Assembly (NCBI GenBank): GCA_910589415.1 | Contig: OU342638.1 | Span: forward strand, 9,464,014 to 9,528,013 | Source: Malachius bipustulatus | Taxonomy: Eukaryota > Arthropoda > Insecta > Coleoptera > Melyridae | Direction of reading: 5' to 3' | Length of the DNA: 64,000 bases | In this document: positions 35,356 through 46,103 of the stretch, piece after piece | Numbering within the stretch: position 1 is the stretch's first letter | Layout of the letters: each line of letters starts with the position of its first letter | The notes under the pieces: model-generated | What the model was told of the DNA's origin: nothing | The model's database searches: none | The model's input: the letters and a program-made list of their open reading frames with translations, nothing else | Translations under genes and position numbers: made by a program

Positions 35356-36328
35356 CAGGGTGGGGCGCGACGAACGCCTCGATCTGTGTAGCCTAAATCG
35401 TGCACGAAAAAAAAAATTAAATTGGGTCTTATACAGGGTCGTAGTGTCTACAACTTAAAATTATTTTGGACTATACAGTGTGGAAAAGCCAAATGGAATA
35501 AATTTGATAATAAATCAATGAAGATGGTTGCGAAAAAACGCTCGGACACGTCGATTAGTATTTTTGGTTGCGCATTTTTTTCAATGAAAACTTTTTATAC
35601 AGGGTGTGTCGTGTAACAGTGCTCAATACCAACTTTCTTCTTTCAAATCAAACACCCTGTATATTATTACATTTTCAGATTGCCTGAAAAAATGTAATAA
35701 TAATGCTGTTTATAATTCAAATTTGTAACGAGTGATTTTTGAGTTATAAGCAAATGAAAATCGCATTTTTTAATTTTCAAAACAGTGTGTACACCGATAA
35801 CGGCTCAAGATGTCGGAAAACGGCTTACATGTCCCTATCTTAACTTTTCATTTAGAGCCCTATTAGGTAGTTTAAATTTTTATACAGGGTCATGAAAATT
35901 ACCAGATTTTTAATCACCCTGTATAAAAATTTCATCCACACAATAGGATACTACATGAAAAATTAGGATAGGGACATGTAAGCCGTTTTCCGACATCTTG
36001 AGCCGTTATCGGTGTACACTGTTTTGAAAATTAAAAATTGCGATTTTCATTTGTTTATAACTCAAAAATCACTCGTTACAAATTTGAATTATAAACAGCA
36101 TTATTATTACATTTTTTCAGGCAATCTGAAAATGTAATAATATACAGGGTGTTTGATTTGAAAGAAGAAAGTTGGTATTGAGCACTGTTACACGACACAC
36201 CCTGTATAAAAAGTTTTCATTGAAAAAAATGCGCAACCAAAAATACTAATCGATGTGTCCGAGCGTTTTTTGGCACCCATCTCCATTGATTTATTATCGA
36301 ATTTATTCCATTTGGCTTTTCCACACTG
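35356..36328. mobile_element. Composite of nested palindromes inside the Harbinger element
   Basis: A lone left end (CAGGGTGGGGCGCGACGAACG, 35356-35475) precedes a complete palindrome 35476-36328. The latter runs from CAGTGTGGAAAAGCCAAATGG to CCATTTGGCTTTTCCACACTG, with TA on both sides. Within the latter are further concentric TA-CAGGGTG ends: GTGTGTCGTGTAACAGTGC at 35599, AACACCCTGTATATTA at 35650 and a CAGGGTCATGAAAATTACC core. Each has its mirror on the other side, giving at least three layers. Confidence 0.75.
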
Positions 36329-36831
36329 TATAACATGTCTCATATGAGATCGTTATATTAAAATTATGTTTATTTTTTAAATGGAATGCTCCTATGTTAT
36401 TGTATTTTTAGATTGATCTCGACGAAAAAAAAGATTGGCCTTTTCAGTTTGTGTTTAAATTGAGATGTTTGTGAGAAACAAGTGAAAATCGCCATTTTTC
36501 AAGTTCAAGGCCCTGTACCGGGTGTCCCAACACTAGTGTCCACCCCCTAAATAGAGCTTAATTTTAAACTGAAACTTTGCGGATTTGTGTACTTGATATA
36601 GGACCACGGAATGGCATAGGTAATCAGTTTCATTAAAAAAAAATTAGTTCGGGCGCCAGCGATAAAACAACTGTATTATGGTGGTAAATTGTCGAAAATA
36701 AAATCAATTTTTTTTCAATACATACGTAGAAATCGATTAATAAAATCAAAATCGCTAGAAAGAAATGTGAAAAAACTAATTATAAGGCTTTAATTAAATA
36801 AAATATAAAAATATAAAAATATAAAATGATA

Positions 36832-37726
36832 CAGGGTGGGGCGCGTTGAACGCCTCGGGCTGTGTATCCTAAATCGTGCACAATTTGAAAAAAATTTGAA
36901 TTGGGTCTAATTTTATACATGGTCGTAGTGCCCACAACTTAAAATTATTTATTTATAAGTATACAGCATGTCCCATATGAGAGTGGCATATCAAAGTTAT
37001 GTTTTTTCAAATGGAATGCTCCTATGTTATTGCATTTTTAGATTGTCTGAGAAGAAAAAATAAGATTGGCTTTTACAGTTGGTGTTTAAATTCAGAAGTT
37101 TGTGAGTTATAAACAAGTGAAAATCGTCGTTTTTGAAGTTCAAGGCCCTGTACCACGAAAACGGGTCAAGATAAAGAAAAACGGCTTAGATGTCCCTATT
37201 TTAGCTTTTTGTGTACTATCCTATATGATGTAGATAAAATGTTTATACAGGGTGATAAAAAAATTGGAAAAAATCTGAGATTTCTCCACGCGTCGCCAAA
37301 TAAGAAGAAACAAAGAACGTACAAATGTTTCTGTACCATAGGACAGTAAATAAAAAGTTAAAACAGGGGCATGTAAGCCGTTTTTCTCTATCTTGAGCCG
37401 TTTTCGTTGTACAGGGCCTTGAACTTCGAAAATTGCGATTTTCACTTGTTTATAACTCAGAAACTTTTCAATTTACATCAACACCAACTGTAAAAACCAA
37501 TCTTATTCTTTCTTCTCAGACAATCTAAAAATGCGATAACATAGTTAGGAGCATTCTGTTTAAAAAAACATAACTTTGATATGCCACTGTCATATGGGAC
37601 ATGCTGTATAGTAAAAAATAATTTTAAGTTATAGGCACTACGACCCTGTATAAGACCCTTTAATTTTTTTTTAATTGTGCACGATTTAGGCTACACAGAC
37701 CGAGGCGTTCGTCGCGCCCCACCCTG
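36832..37726. mobile_element. Palindromic element with a nested palindrome (36964-37606)
   Basis: Outer ends CAGGGTGGGGCGCG...CGCGCCCCACCCTG pair, with TA at 36830-36831 and 37727-37728. The inner element runs from CAGCATGTCCCATATGAGAG to ATATGGGACATGCTG, again with TA on both sides. The left end of the outer element matches the orphan end at 35356, so two copies of the family were present. Confidence 0.82.
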
Positions 37727-37925
37727 TATATTTATCTATAATCATTAAATAAAGAGCACTTATCATCCCACCCATCTAAGATACTTTGGATAAGAATCCA
37801 TATTACCGCACTAGTACGCTAAGTCTATTACCGCACTAGTGAGATATAAAGAACAATTATTAATTATAAAAAGAAAAATTATCAGAGCTGAACTTGCATA
37901 AATATGGCAAATAGTATATTATGTT

Positions 37926-38043
37926 ACTAGGAGTAGAAGGCGATCATTTTGTGTTGAGCGCAATTATTGCAGCCGAGGCGAAGCCGAGGCAGTGCAATAA
38001 TTGAGCGAAACACAAAATGAGCATTCTACTCCAAGTGACATAT
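37926..38043. mobile_element. Short hairpin MITE (about 118 bp)
   Basis: GGAGTAGAAGGCGATCATTTTGTG is mirrored by CACAAAATGAGCATTCTACTCC. The inner GCAATTATTGC/GCAATAATTG pairs, and CGAGGCGAAGCCGAGGC forms the loop. GTTACTAG and AAGTGACA flank it. Confidence 0.65.
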
Positions 38044-38102
38044 ACGATTTTTTCCGCAAGCGTAGTATTGAAACATAAAATTTTCTGAATTTATTTATTT
38101 AT

Positions 38103-38459
38103 CTATTTATTTATTACAGTAATTTGGAATGAACAATTTTCAAGTTTACAATTCTGAATGTTTAAGCCACTGCTTGCTAAACCAGTTTCAACAGTTATTT
38201 GTTTTTGTGTATGAGAACAACCATGCTCTAAGAGTGCGTCAGATTCTTGATTAAGTTTTGGAAAGACATCAGTTGCGATGTTTTCAATTAATGGTAGTGA
38301 AATTGCCTTAGTATTCGGATCATGAGGCAGATTTTCACTTAATAATTGAATGGCTAAGTGCAGAAAGGGAAGTACTGACATTTTAACGAAAAATGAGTTA
38401 CACATGCTTTCATATAGTTTCGACGTAGCCCGATCGTTTGGCGCAGAAAAGAAAGTCAT
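38103..38459 (-). CDS. Unidentified 118-codon open frame inside the Harbinger element
   Basis: It starts MTFFSAPNDRATSKLYESMC and contains a likely helical segment (LPFLHLAIQLLSENLPHDPN) and an acidic-polar tail with five cysteines. The composition is more protein-like than neighbouring random frames. It is transcribed opposite to the MADF fragment, as companion genes in PIF/Harbinger elements often are, but no transposase motif is present. Part of the frame (the GCAGAAAGGGAAGTACT segment near 38362) is repeated at 38509 and inverted at 38748, so an origin from repeat DNA is possible. It could be a remnant or a chance frame. Confidence 0.3.
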   Translation of the reverse strand: MTFFSAPNDRATSKLYESMCNSFFVKMSVLPFLHLAIQLLSENLPHDPNTKAISLPLIENIATDVFPKLNQESDALLEHGCSHTQKQITVETGLASSGLNIQNCKLENCSFQITVINK

Positions 38460-38785
38460 GCGATGCGATTTAGTTGTTCTTATAGGCTACGCAGAAAATT
38501 CCGTTTGATGCAGAAAGGGAAGTACTACAAACAATACTTTCCTTTCTGCTCTTAATAGTTTTAAATTTGCGAGATTTTAAAAATAATAATGGCACAGATA
38601 AGGTAACACACAAAGTGAAACTCGCTCTTCTTCATAATAATTATTTATTTACATGGCACAATTAATTAATAAAAAAAATGCGTCGATGCAAATTAAGAGC
38701 AGTGCCTACCCAGTTTATATTGATTTTCTCAGAACTAATATTTTGAAGTACTTCCCTTTCTGCACTTAGCCGTTCAATTATTATT
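38340..38785. repeat. Inverted/direct copies of a GCAGAAAGGGAAGTACT motif
   Basis: TGAATGGCTAAGTGCAGAAAG at 38348 is mirrored by CTTTCTGCACTTAGCCGTTCA near 38757. A third, direct copy of the core lies at 38511. Confidence 0.6.
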
Positions 38786-39650
38786 AATTAAAATTTAAAA
38801 AATTGCGTTGACGTTTATTACGTCAATGTCAATAACACATTTTGTCATTGAACATTTTACTCTAACCCTATGCTAGATTGACAGCACTCGCCATGATTGG
38901 AAAGCGTATTATAGTCGTAGCAATAGTAGCTAGATAATCCGCGGGTACTTCCAGTTGTCCGAATTCAATGTATTTTGACGATGTCATACGTTAATTATTA
39001 TTATGCTAGGACAATAATGAAAATATTGTTACTAGTAACATAATGAGATCGTTCTACAAGGTGTGTACAGTATGATAATTGCCGCATTTTAGAACGCTTG
39101 CGGAAAAACAATTTTACATTTTCAATTCCCGTGGAAATTCAAGACACATAACGCCGCCACTGTCGTTATCTGTGATTATGAATTCGCTATGGTCGTTCGC
39201 CTGTAGTTCGACCAAGCCTCAAGCCAACTGCAATCGCCAACGTGTGGACGGCAAGTTTGTACACGAATGATTCGGTGAATGATTCGGTGAATGATTCAGT
39301 GAATGTTTCGCCAAATAGTTGGGCCAGCGTGTGGATGCCCGGTTAGAGAAAAATACTTAGATCTTTACGGCGAAAGAGAATGGTGTGTTCGAGGTTTATG
39401 GTTTGGATCTCGTGGCACAATTAATTCCAGTGTTATTAAATTTTTCGAAGACTTCAAATTTGACAAAACTTTACTTGGTCACATAGCAGAGTCCATTTAC
39501 TTAGCTACTTTACATATTATTCATACACATGTATATACTAAATGCTACTTTATTTTCTTTACTTAATTTATTGTTACTCGTTAATTACTTTTTTTACTAC
39601 TGTTGTATTGATTGTTATGCTGTGTTTTTAGGTTAATTAAAGTTTTTATA

Positions 39651-40185
39651 CAGGGTGTACCAGCTCGATTTAGACAACGGTAAGGTCCGTGTAGGTCTCG
39701 TCAAGACGAAACGTTTTTTCATTTGAAGTTTTTGGATTTGGACCTTCGTTGCGGAAATATGTCCGACTTCCGGTTTTTAGTTTTTTTGGCTCCAGTTTCG
39801 GCATTTTTAGGTTTTCGCCCAAACTGAAACTAGTTTTGGAAACTTCTTAGCTTCAGTTACAACTTTCATATTGAAGTCAAGGTTTTAAGTCTTTGAATCA
39901 ATTCAAATTGAATCAAATTGAAAAATTAAGATTTTGAATCCAACAGAGATAGAACCTTGACTTCAATATGAAAGTTGTAACTGAAGCTAAGGAGTTTCCA
40001 GAACTAGTTTCAGTTTGGGCGAGAACCTAAAAATGCCGAAACTGGAGCCAAAAAACTAAAAACCGGAAGTCGGCCATATTTCCGCAACGAAGGTCCAAAT
40101 TCAAAAACTTCAAATAAAAAAACGTTTCGTCTTGACGAGACCTACACGGCTCTTACCGTTGTCTAAATCGAGCTGGTACACCCTG
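39651..40185. mobile_element. Palindromic MITE, 535 bp, TA flanks
   Basis: CAGGGTGTACCAGCTCGATTT is mirrored by AAATCGAGCTGGTACACCCTG. The arms extend about 230 bases (TCTCGTCAAGACGAAACGTTT and its complement) with very few differences, which points to a young copy. TA lies at 39649-39650 and 40186-40187. Confidence 0.9.
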
Positions 40186-40489
40186 TATATACTCTAGTTC
40201 TCTATCGATGAATTGTGGACTGTATCGCACTCCATCTGAGTGTGGCCCTTTGCTAAATATTTATGTTCTATTGTAACATTTTCTCTTAAAGCAAACTCTA
40301 AAAGACCATTTGACAGGAGGTCATGTGCATATTAAATTTTTGTGTAGGAAATTAGTGAAGTTAACTTAACCTAGGCAGTGGTATTAATAAAGAAAAAAAA
40401 TTACAATAAACCTATTCGATTTCATCGAACTAGGAGGAACATTTTCTGAATGAAGGGTTGCCAATTCTAGTAAAGGGGCATCAGGAGGC

Positions 40490-40915
40490 TTAGGGAGACT
40501 CGATATAGCAGCGACTGCCAATCAGGTTCTCGGTGAGCTCGAGATAATCCTCATCTCTACATCTTAAGAGGGAGGGGTTTACGTCCAAGTAGGGGCCGGT
40601 GCGGCCGTTGTCTGGAGTGTTCAAGTTGTTCCACATCTGCATTAGCCTCTGAGTGAAGCTAGTGTTGATGGCAGAGTAGGTGCCGAACACTTGGTAGGGT
40701 TGAGGGATGTCGATCTCGTAAGATCTGTGGTCGTACTCAGTTTTGTAGGGATAGGTGCAAGGGAATGCAGAATCCATGTTAAAGATCTGGTTAGCTTCAG
40801 CGGTGGCTGAGGATAATCCAGAGGGTCTGGAGCGGATGGTTCCAGCTGAGGGGCCGAGGGGTGAGCAAGCTGCTAAGGTTCCGGATTGCCGGAAGTAGCG
40901 GCTGTAGTCTGACAT
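40490..40915 (-). CDS. Unidentified protein, possible downstream exon of a broken gene
   Basis: Open frame of 141 codons starting MSDYSRYFRQSGTLAAC. Third codon positions favour C and G, unlike the AT-rich surroundings, so this is very likely real coding sequence. In frame upstream of the ATG, a coding-like stretch (RAERATRQI) follows an AG, so the ATG may be internal to an exon. There is a Ser/Pro/Gly-rich start, then a Tyr- and Asp-rich region (YPYKTEYDHRSYEIDIPQPY) and a Leu-rich end. No signal peptide, membrane segment or family motif is recognised. A second segment of similar composition lies 2.8 kb upstream at 43620-44081; the two may be parts of one gene. A lineage-specific gene or a captured viral or microbial gene are both possible; neither is shown. 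Confidence 0.5.
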   Translation of the reverse strand: MSDYSRYFRQSGTLAACSPLGPSAGTIRSRPSGLSSATAEANQIFNMDSAFPCTYPYKTEYDHRSYEIDIPQPYQVFGTYSAINTSFTQRLMQMWNNLNTPDNGRTGPYLDVNPSLLRCRDEDYLELTENLIGSRCYIESP

Positions 40916-41288
40916 GATTTGCCTTGTAGCCCTTTCTGCTCGCTTGATTTAAAATTTCGAATAAATATGCCAAAAGAAAAATGTGCGAGCAGAGGATGCT
41001 ATTGCCTCTGGCTCCGTTCGGGTACGTTCAAATTTATTTGAACCCAAAGCGGAACAGAGGGTGTTAAAGATCTTAAAAGGAAGTTACAAATTTTTTAAGT
41101 GATCGTCTAGATCAATTTTGCTCTAAAAAGTTTCCAAAAACCTTGACCTGCCCTACGTTGTGAATTTTAAATTACAGGTCACACAAAACACTAAAATAAA
41201 ACACACACTAATAATTAACAGTTTATTGGAATAAATCCCAATTAAAATAAATTTCCAGGAATTGATAGTAATGTATCGTGAGATTATA

Positions 41289-42270
41289 CAGGGTGTCTGC
41301 GGGCCTATAACCTCAAAATAGAAAATTTCCAGACATAAGTGATCACGAGAAATTCAATGAAAATATTTTCAAGATGGCCGCACTTCCGGAAATACCGGAA
41401 GTTGACACCTACTTCGTTATTTTAACGGGAACACCCTGCAAAATATTATTTTTTTTAAATGTCTGCAGAAATCAAATACAGGTGGTTTTCACCATTGAAA
41501 TTTAGATTGAGCGGTTTAGAAGTTATAAACAAGTGAAAATCGAAAATTTTCAACTTCAAAACAGTGTAGATCTAGAACAGCTCAAGATATCTAAAAACGG
41601 TTTACATGTCCCTATCTTAACTTTTCACATAGTATCCTACTATGTGGTTTAAATTTTAATACAGGGTGATGAAAAATTGGATAATTTTCATCACCCTGTA
41701 TTAAAATTTACTCCACATAGGCCCGTATTCATCAATAAATATAACCCCTGGGGTTATATTTTGGAACATGTCATTGGTTTAAAATTCGTAGCATTCGTAG
41801 GGTTTAAGCATTAGACCAATCAGCTGTCAGAAAATTCAAAATATAACCCCAGAGTTATATTTTGAAGTTTGATGAATACGGACAATAGTGGGATAAAACA
41901 TGAAAAGTTAGGCACATGTAAACCGTTTTTAGATATCTTAAGCCGTTCTAGTTCTAGACTGATTTGAAGTTGAAAATTTTCGATTTTCACTTGTTTATAA
42001 CTCATAAACCGCTCAATCTAAATTCCAATGGTGAAATCCACCTGTATTCGATTTCTTCAGACATTTAAAAAATATAATATTTTACAGGGTGTTTCCGTTA
42101 AAATAACAAAGTAGGTGTCAACTTCCGGTATTTCCGGAAGTGCGGCCATCTTGAAAATATTTTAATTGAATTTCTCGTGATCACTTATGTCTGGAAATTT
42201 TCTATTTTGAGGTTATAGGCCAATTAGTTTCCGAGATATGGCCGGTGGCCAACCTTAGCAAGACACCCTG
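41289..42270. mobile_element. Palindromic element splitting the unidentified gene region, with a second MITE inside
   Basis: CAGGGTGTCTGCGGGCC at the left pairs loosely with GCAAGACACCCTG at the right. The inner arms pair well (TTTCCAGACATAAGTGATCAC, CACTTCCGGAAATACCGGAAG). TA lies on both sides. About 40 outer bases of the right arm (TTTCCGAGATATGGCCGGTGG) have been lost from the left. The interior shares the AACGGTTTACATGTCCCTATC block with several other palindromes in the window. Confidence 0.78.
41721..41884. mobile_element. Different small MITE (about 164 bp) inserted in the palindrome
   Basis: GCCCGTATTCATCAATAAATA pairs with GTTTGATGAATACGGAC, and the inner ATAACCCCTGG/CCAGAGTTAT blocks pair. 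It interrupts the host arm between CCACATAG and ATAGTGGGA, so ATAG appears duplicated. Its ends do not resemble the CAGGGTG families. Confidence 0.7.
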
Positions 42271-42299
42271 TATACTTAAAATTAGGATTGTTCCACTTA

Positions 42300-43400
42300 T
42301 CTACTAAACATTACACATAACATCAAAAAGAAAAATCATTATTCATTTTAAAATGCAATTAGTCTATAAAAGACCACAATACCACCTTCAATAGGCATTC
42401 ACCAAAATTTACACATCTAACCCTACTTAATTTGGCCAAATAATTACTTTATAAATTAAAATTTACTTTACTAATAAAAAAAAACATTATACCGGCTTGG
42501 TATAATTAAGTTTAGCAATATACAAAATTGTAATATCAATTAGATATTCTTAAATTCATTTATAAATAACAATGATCCAAATAAATCACTCCAATAACAT
42601 CATTTGGTTTATGTGTTTCCCATTTTAGAGAACATAAAAAGTTACAATATAATTCTGATAAGGTACCTTCCAGTCCAAATAGCGGTTTATGTTGAAGAGT
42701 GAGTGAACGGAAGATCCAAAAGCAGGATGGAGAGTAATGCTTCCTCCTTCCACAACTGCTTACGTCAGATCTTCTTTATGGTCCAGACATAAAACCAAAT
42801 AAAAAAAATGGCTTCGCTTTTCCCAAAAGGACGCCATCCATCCAAACTGCCTTACATCGCCAAAACTCCTGAACCAATTATGGTCCCGGAACGGAAACTA
42901 AAATAGGGACTGGAATCAGAGCAAAATAGCCCTAACGAAGAATCCGAAACGAAAAAGGAAAAACGGAAAACCAAAAGGAGAAGCCCTGAAATTAAAAATA
43001 ATCACTATCGGAATTTACCAAACGTCATTGTTATATTACCGAAACAGGTACGCCATTATACCCTATTCGAGCTTCTTTAATCTATTCCATGGTAATCAGC
43101 ATCAACAGATCTCACTCTACCTAATTAGAAATGACATAGAATATTAGCTTTGCTAAATAAATCTAAAACGACAACTTCATACCTGAGTTTAAGCAAAACA
43201 CTACACGAAACAAATAATTAAACAATTCACTTTACTGAATCATCTTCACACCACCAGTATTTCAGACAGAAAGAACGACCGGCCACCAATCTCGTCCTAT
43301 CTAATCGATAAATCCACGCATCTTACTTTCCTCTACTGCTCTGACGTGTACCCTTCTGACTGGCAGATGGCAGACTGGCTCTGACAGACTCATCATTCGA
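42300..43400. other. Intergenic or intronic, no gene seen
   Basis: AT-rich to mixed composition. If the two coding segments on either side belong to one gene, this is its intron. No clear splice sites could be chosen. Confidence 0.35.
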
Positions 43401-43619
43401 CCTCGCTACAATGACTCAGAGTATAAAACCAGTGGAGTGTAAACCAGTGGAGTGTCCAACAGGTCTATTTTCTTGCGCCTTTTCTATTCGAAAATTCATT
43501 CGAAACAGATGCGGAAAAGCGCACGCTACAGCCTGGTATGGGCGAACCAGTCTAAGGAATCTTGCATACAAAGGAACGAGTCCAGTGTGTTGCCTGAATC
43601 GTCAGGGTCCAAAAAGGTG

Positions 43620-44081
43620 ATGAGCCGTACTTGTTAAGGTTGCCATCGATTTCGATGGTTGTCTTGGGGGCGAAGGACATGCCGGGTTGACTCAATATGG
43701 TCCTTCCGTTTAAATTCCAATTGTCTGCAGGCCAGGTGAAACCGTTAACGGTATGGTTGGCGGTGTTGTCGAAGGTCTCAACGTAGGTGTAGTTGGGGGT
43801 ATGGCTTCGGCGTCTGCGTCGATTATTGAATTAGTGAATCCAAGAATCATTGGAATGTTGGGCTGAATGTAGCTGCTGTGGTCTGGGGATAGGCCAAGCT
43901 GCAATTCATTAGGGCCGATATGATCTGCATAAGTGGGGCTTATGGTTCCGAAGGTTGCGTCATAGCTCATGGCTAGTGATTCCAGAAGATACGCCTCGAG
44001 GAAGTCTCGAAGGAATGCGGCGTCAGCGCGGGTCAGGGTGCGAGCGATTTTCTTGCGTCGTGCAATCTGCACGTAGAACAA
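43620..44081 (-). pseudogene. Unidentified GC-richer coding segment with a frameshift
   Basis: On the minus strand a frame from 44081 encodes a basic start (IARRKKIARTLTRADAAFLRDF), then GTISPTYADHIGPNELQLGL and IQPNIPMILGFTNSIIDADAE. At about 43803 the coding signal moves to the next frame (PNYTYVETFDNTANHTVNGF, WPADNWNLNGRTILSQPG, then APKTTIEIDGNLNKYG) up to about 43625, implying one indel. Codons end preferentially in C or G. A TTCTACGTGCAG stretch just before IARRKK looks like a splice acceptor, so the ATG at 44081 is probably not the start. N-glycosylation-like NYT and NHT sites are present. No family is recognised. It is probably the upstream part of the gene represented at 40490-40915. 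Confidence 0.5.
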
Positions 44082-44099
44082 GAAATGTCATATTTTGAT

Positions 44100-45040
44100 A
44101 GCCACGGTACTCCTACAGGGTGTCCTTTCAAAATTCCAAACATCCGCTCCTTGAGACACGGTTTCTGGTCGCAGTTTTCAATCTAGGCGGCTGATTTTTG
44201 TGAGAGTAAGATGTCCACAAGGAGTGGTCTGGTATTACACTTGGGCAAAATCGGCCGAGCCGGTCCAAGATGACGGCCATTTGAATTTTCAGAAAATTAA
44301 CTAATTTTTGAACCCCCGTATGAGCAAGATGATAAAAAAAACTTTAAAATCAAGTTAACAGGATGAGAAGAAAATTGTTTGAAATTTGAGTAATGCGATA
44401 AAATTTGCATTATTTTTATTAATAAGCCAGTGGCGTGGGTAGGAAAAGGGTAATGTCTAAATTTCTATAACGGTTTATGAGTTCGTTTTTTAAGAAATTG
44501 AACTGAAATTTTAACAGTAGACAACAGTAGTAGAAATAGGTGGGTTCTAGTCGGCACGGCACGATTTGGGCGTGGTCACCAGGAATGCGCATGAGTAGGA
44601 GCATAGTGGGCGTGAGAAAACCAGGCCTGACCTGGGAGTGGTCACGCATGCGCCCTAGCGAAACAGTAAAGTTAATGCATGAGCGGGAGCCCAGTGGGCG
44701 TGATCTCGTAAATTATGGGCAAGTTTTTAAATGCAACCTCAAAAACATCGCTGAAATTATCCGATATTTCCATGTGACGTCATCGATGCTTCCGTTGAAT
44801 GCGAATTTGCGATGAATTTATGATCTGTTCGATGAAGTTTTCGAATAATTGTAATAAACAACGAAACATAACCTCTTTTTATTTTTTGTTTGGCATTTGC
44901 AAAGAAGTAAAAAGGTCAGCAGGTTCCACTTGTCACTTCTTTCTAGGGTTGTTTGGCATGCCTTGTAAGCCTTGTTTTTTTTCCTCCTCACTGTCTTCTG
45001 CAGGCGTTGGTGCTATTAGTAAAACTATAATACAAAACTT
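44100..45040. other. No supported gene
   Basis: Contains a lone ACAGGGTGTCCTTTC end near 44115 and short frames on both strands without protein features. The frame at 44799-45048 probably represents 5' leader sequence in front of the Myb/SANT-like remnant. Confidence 0.35.
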
Positions 45041-45048
45041 TTTAAATA

Positions 45049-45800
45049 TGGATCAGGATCTGAAAGTAATTAACTTGATATATGAAGGCAAATGTTTTCA
45101 AGTTAGCGTAGACGCTGAAACTTACGAAGAAATAATGAATGGCAAGTACAGTAATTCAATTTCTGATAGAAATGATGATGTAAACTGAAGGATTACCTAA
45201 TTTTGAACTAATATTTTTGTTTTACCGATGAAAACAAACTGCAAAGCTGTGCAAAACAATTGTTTGAATTTAACAAGTCTGAGGACAAGTTAAAAGAGGA
45301 TAGTACAGAAACTAAACAAGATAGCTTCAAATGGACTCATAAATCAACTCTTTTCCTTATTGAATTACGTTTAAATAAAGAGTGTGAATTCAACAGACCA
45401 GTGCATAAAAAGAAGAAAATTTGGAGCAACATTGCTCACGAAATGGAAACACTGGGGCATAAAGTGACCGGGGTATAGAACCATGTGTGACACGAAGTAT
45501 AGAAACCTCTTAGCCACATACAAAGTAAATAACAAAAAGAAAGATCAAAATGGGTAACAGGCGGTTACCTGGGAATATTTTGAGAAATTTGAGTCTAAAC
45601 TTGGAGCATCTAGTGCTCCCCCAGTTGAAAGTCGATAATAAAGTCGGAATGTCGATAATATGGCAGCAGCAGAGAATATCATTTCAGAGGTCATCAGTAA
45701 GGATACATTAGAATCTATGAGTTCTGAGACGAGCACCATTGAGTTCAGAAATAAAAAAAGAAAACTAAAGAATCTAAGTTTTAATGAATATCTAAAATAA
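45049..45800 (+). pseudogene. Myb/SANT-like DNA-binding protein remnant
   Basis: ATG at 45049 begins MDQDLKVINLIYEGKCFQVS. A second frame at 45260-45475 encodes WTHKSTLFLIELRLNKECEF, then HKKKKIWSNIAHEMETLGHKV. After two in-frame stops follows CDTKYRNLLATYKVNNKKKD and a WEYFEKFESKLG segment, ending FNEYLK at about 45798. The spacing of Trp/Phe residues (W...LF-L...W-x-x-I-A...C-x-x-K-[WY]-[RK]-N-L) is that of the trihelix Myb/SANT-like domain found in transposon-associated and insect-specific proteins. Stops at about 45477, 45535 and 45638 show it is dead. It lies directly upstream of the truncated CACTA-like copy but is absent from the intact copy. Confidence 0.6.
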
Positions 45801-46103
45801 AAACTGAAGCGTTAGGAAACCAAAGAAAAGTTACTGTTCCTGTGCGTTTGTGCTGTTGTCTGTGCTAAGGTGGCCGTGTCAGTGACCCAAACAGATTTAA
45901 GAAAAAGAAATTAACATACCTAATTATAAACCCCATTCACATTCAGTAATTCAGTGACTTTTTGAATCTTGAGCTTGACTTCATGCTTTTTAGTTACCTT
46001 GCCCTTGCAGCCCTGCAGTGATAGTTATTATTATTATAAAACTCTGCTTGTGTAAAAGTTTACCAAACCAAAGCGAAGGCCAAACCATAGACTAGGTACC
46101 TAA

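Larger units (their letters stand above)
34586..39342. mobile_element. PIF/Harbinger-like DNA transposon, TTA target duplication
   Basis: TTA is duplicated at 34583-34585 and 39343-39345. The ends pair as TGCCGGCTCCACACGTTGGC and, reversed, CCGGGCATCCACACGCTGGC. A three-base TTA duplication and a companion MADF/Myb-like gene are hallmarks of PIF/Harbinger. No Harbinger transposase frame remains: the 4.8 kb are mostly later foldback insertions. Subterminal CACACGTTGGC/GCCAACGTGTGG repeats occur near both ends (34600-34800 and 39200-39340). Confidence 0.75.
34415..39563 (+). pseudogene. R2-like endonuclease (RLE) domain fragment split by a Harbinger element
   Basis: The left part (34415-34585) encodes GTNRFVDILAFDKNSKK and IYSKCIPYL. 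The right part (39346 onward) continues in frame with REKYLDLYGEREW, GLWFGSRGTINSSVIKFFEDF and ESIYLATLHIIHTH, to about 39563. Removing the inserted element and one TTA restores a single uninterrupted frame. The order fits the C-terminal domain of site-specific, restriction-like-endonuclease non-LTR retrotransposons: R-x-VDILAFD, a conserved IYxxCIPYLxEKY segment, then GLWFGxRGT. The usual Asp-Pro-containing segment between the two halves of the nuclease core seems deleted (NSKK is followed directly by VLQEKEK), so the domain is defective even without the insertion. It is probably the 3' end of the element whose zinc fingers start at 27055. Confidence 0.65.
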
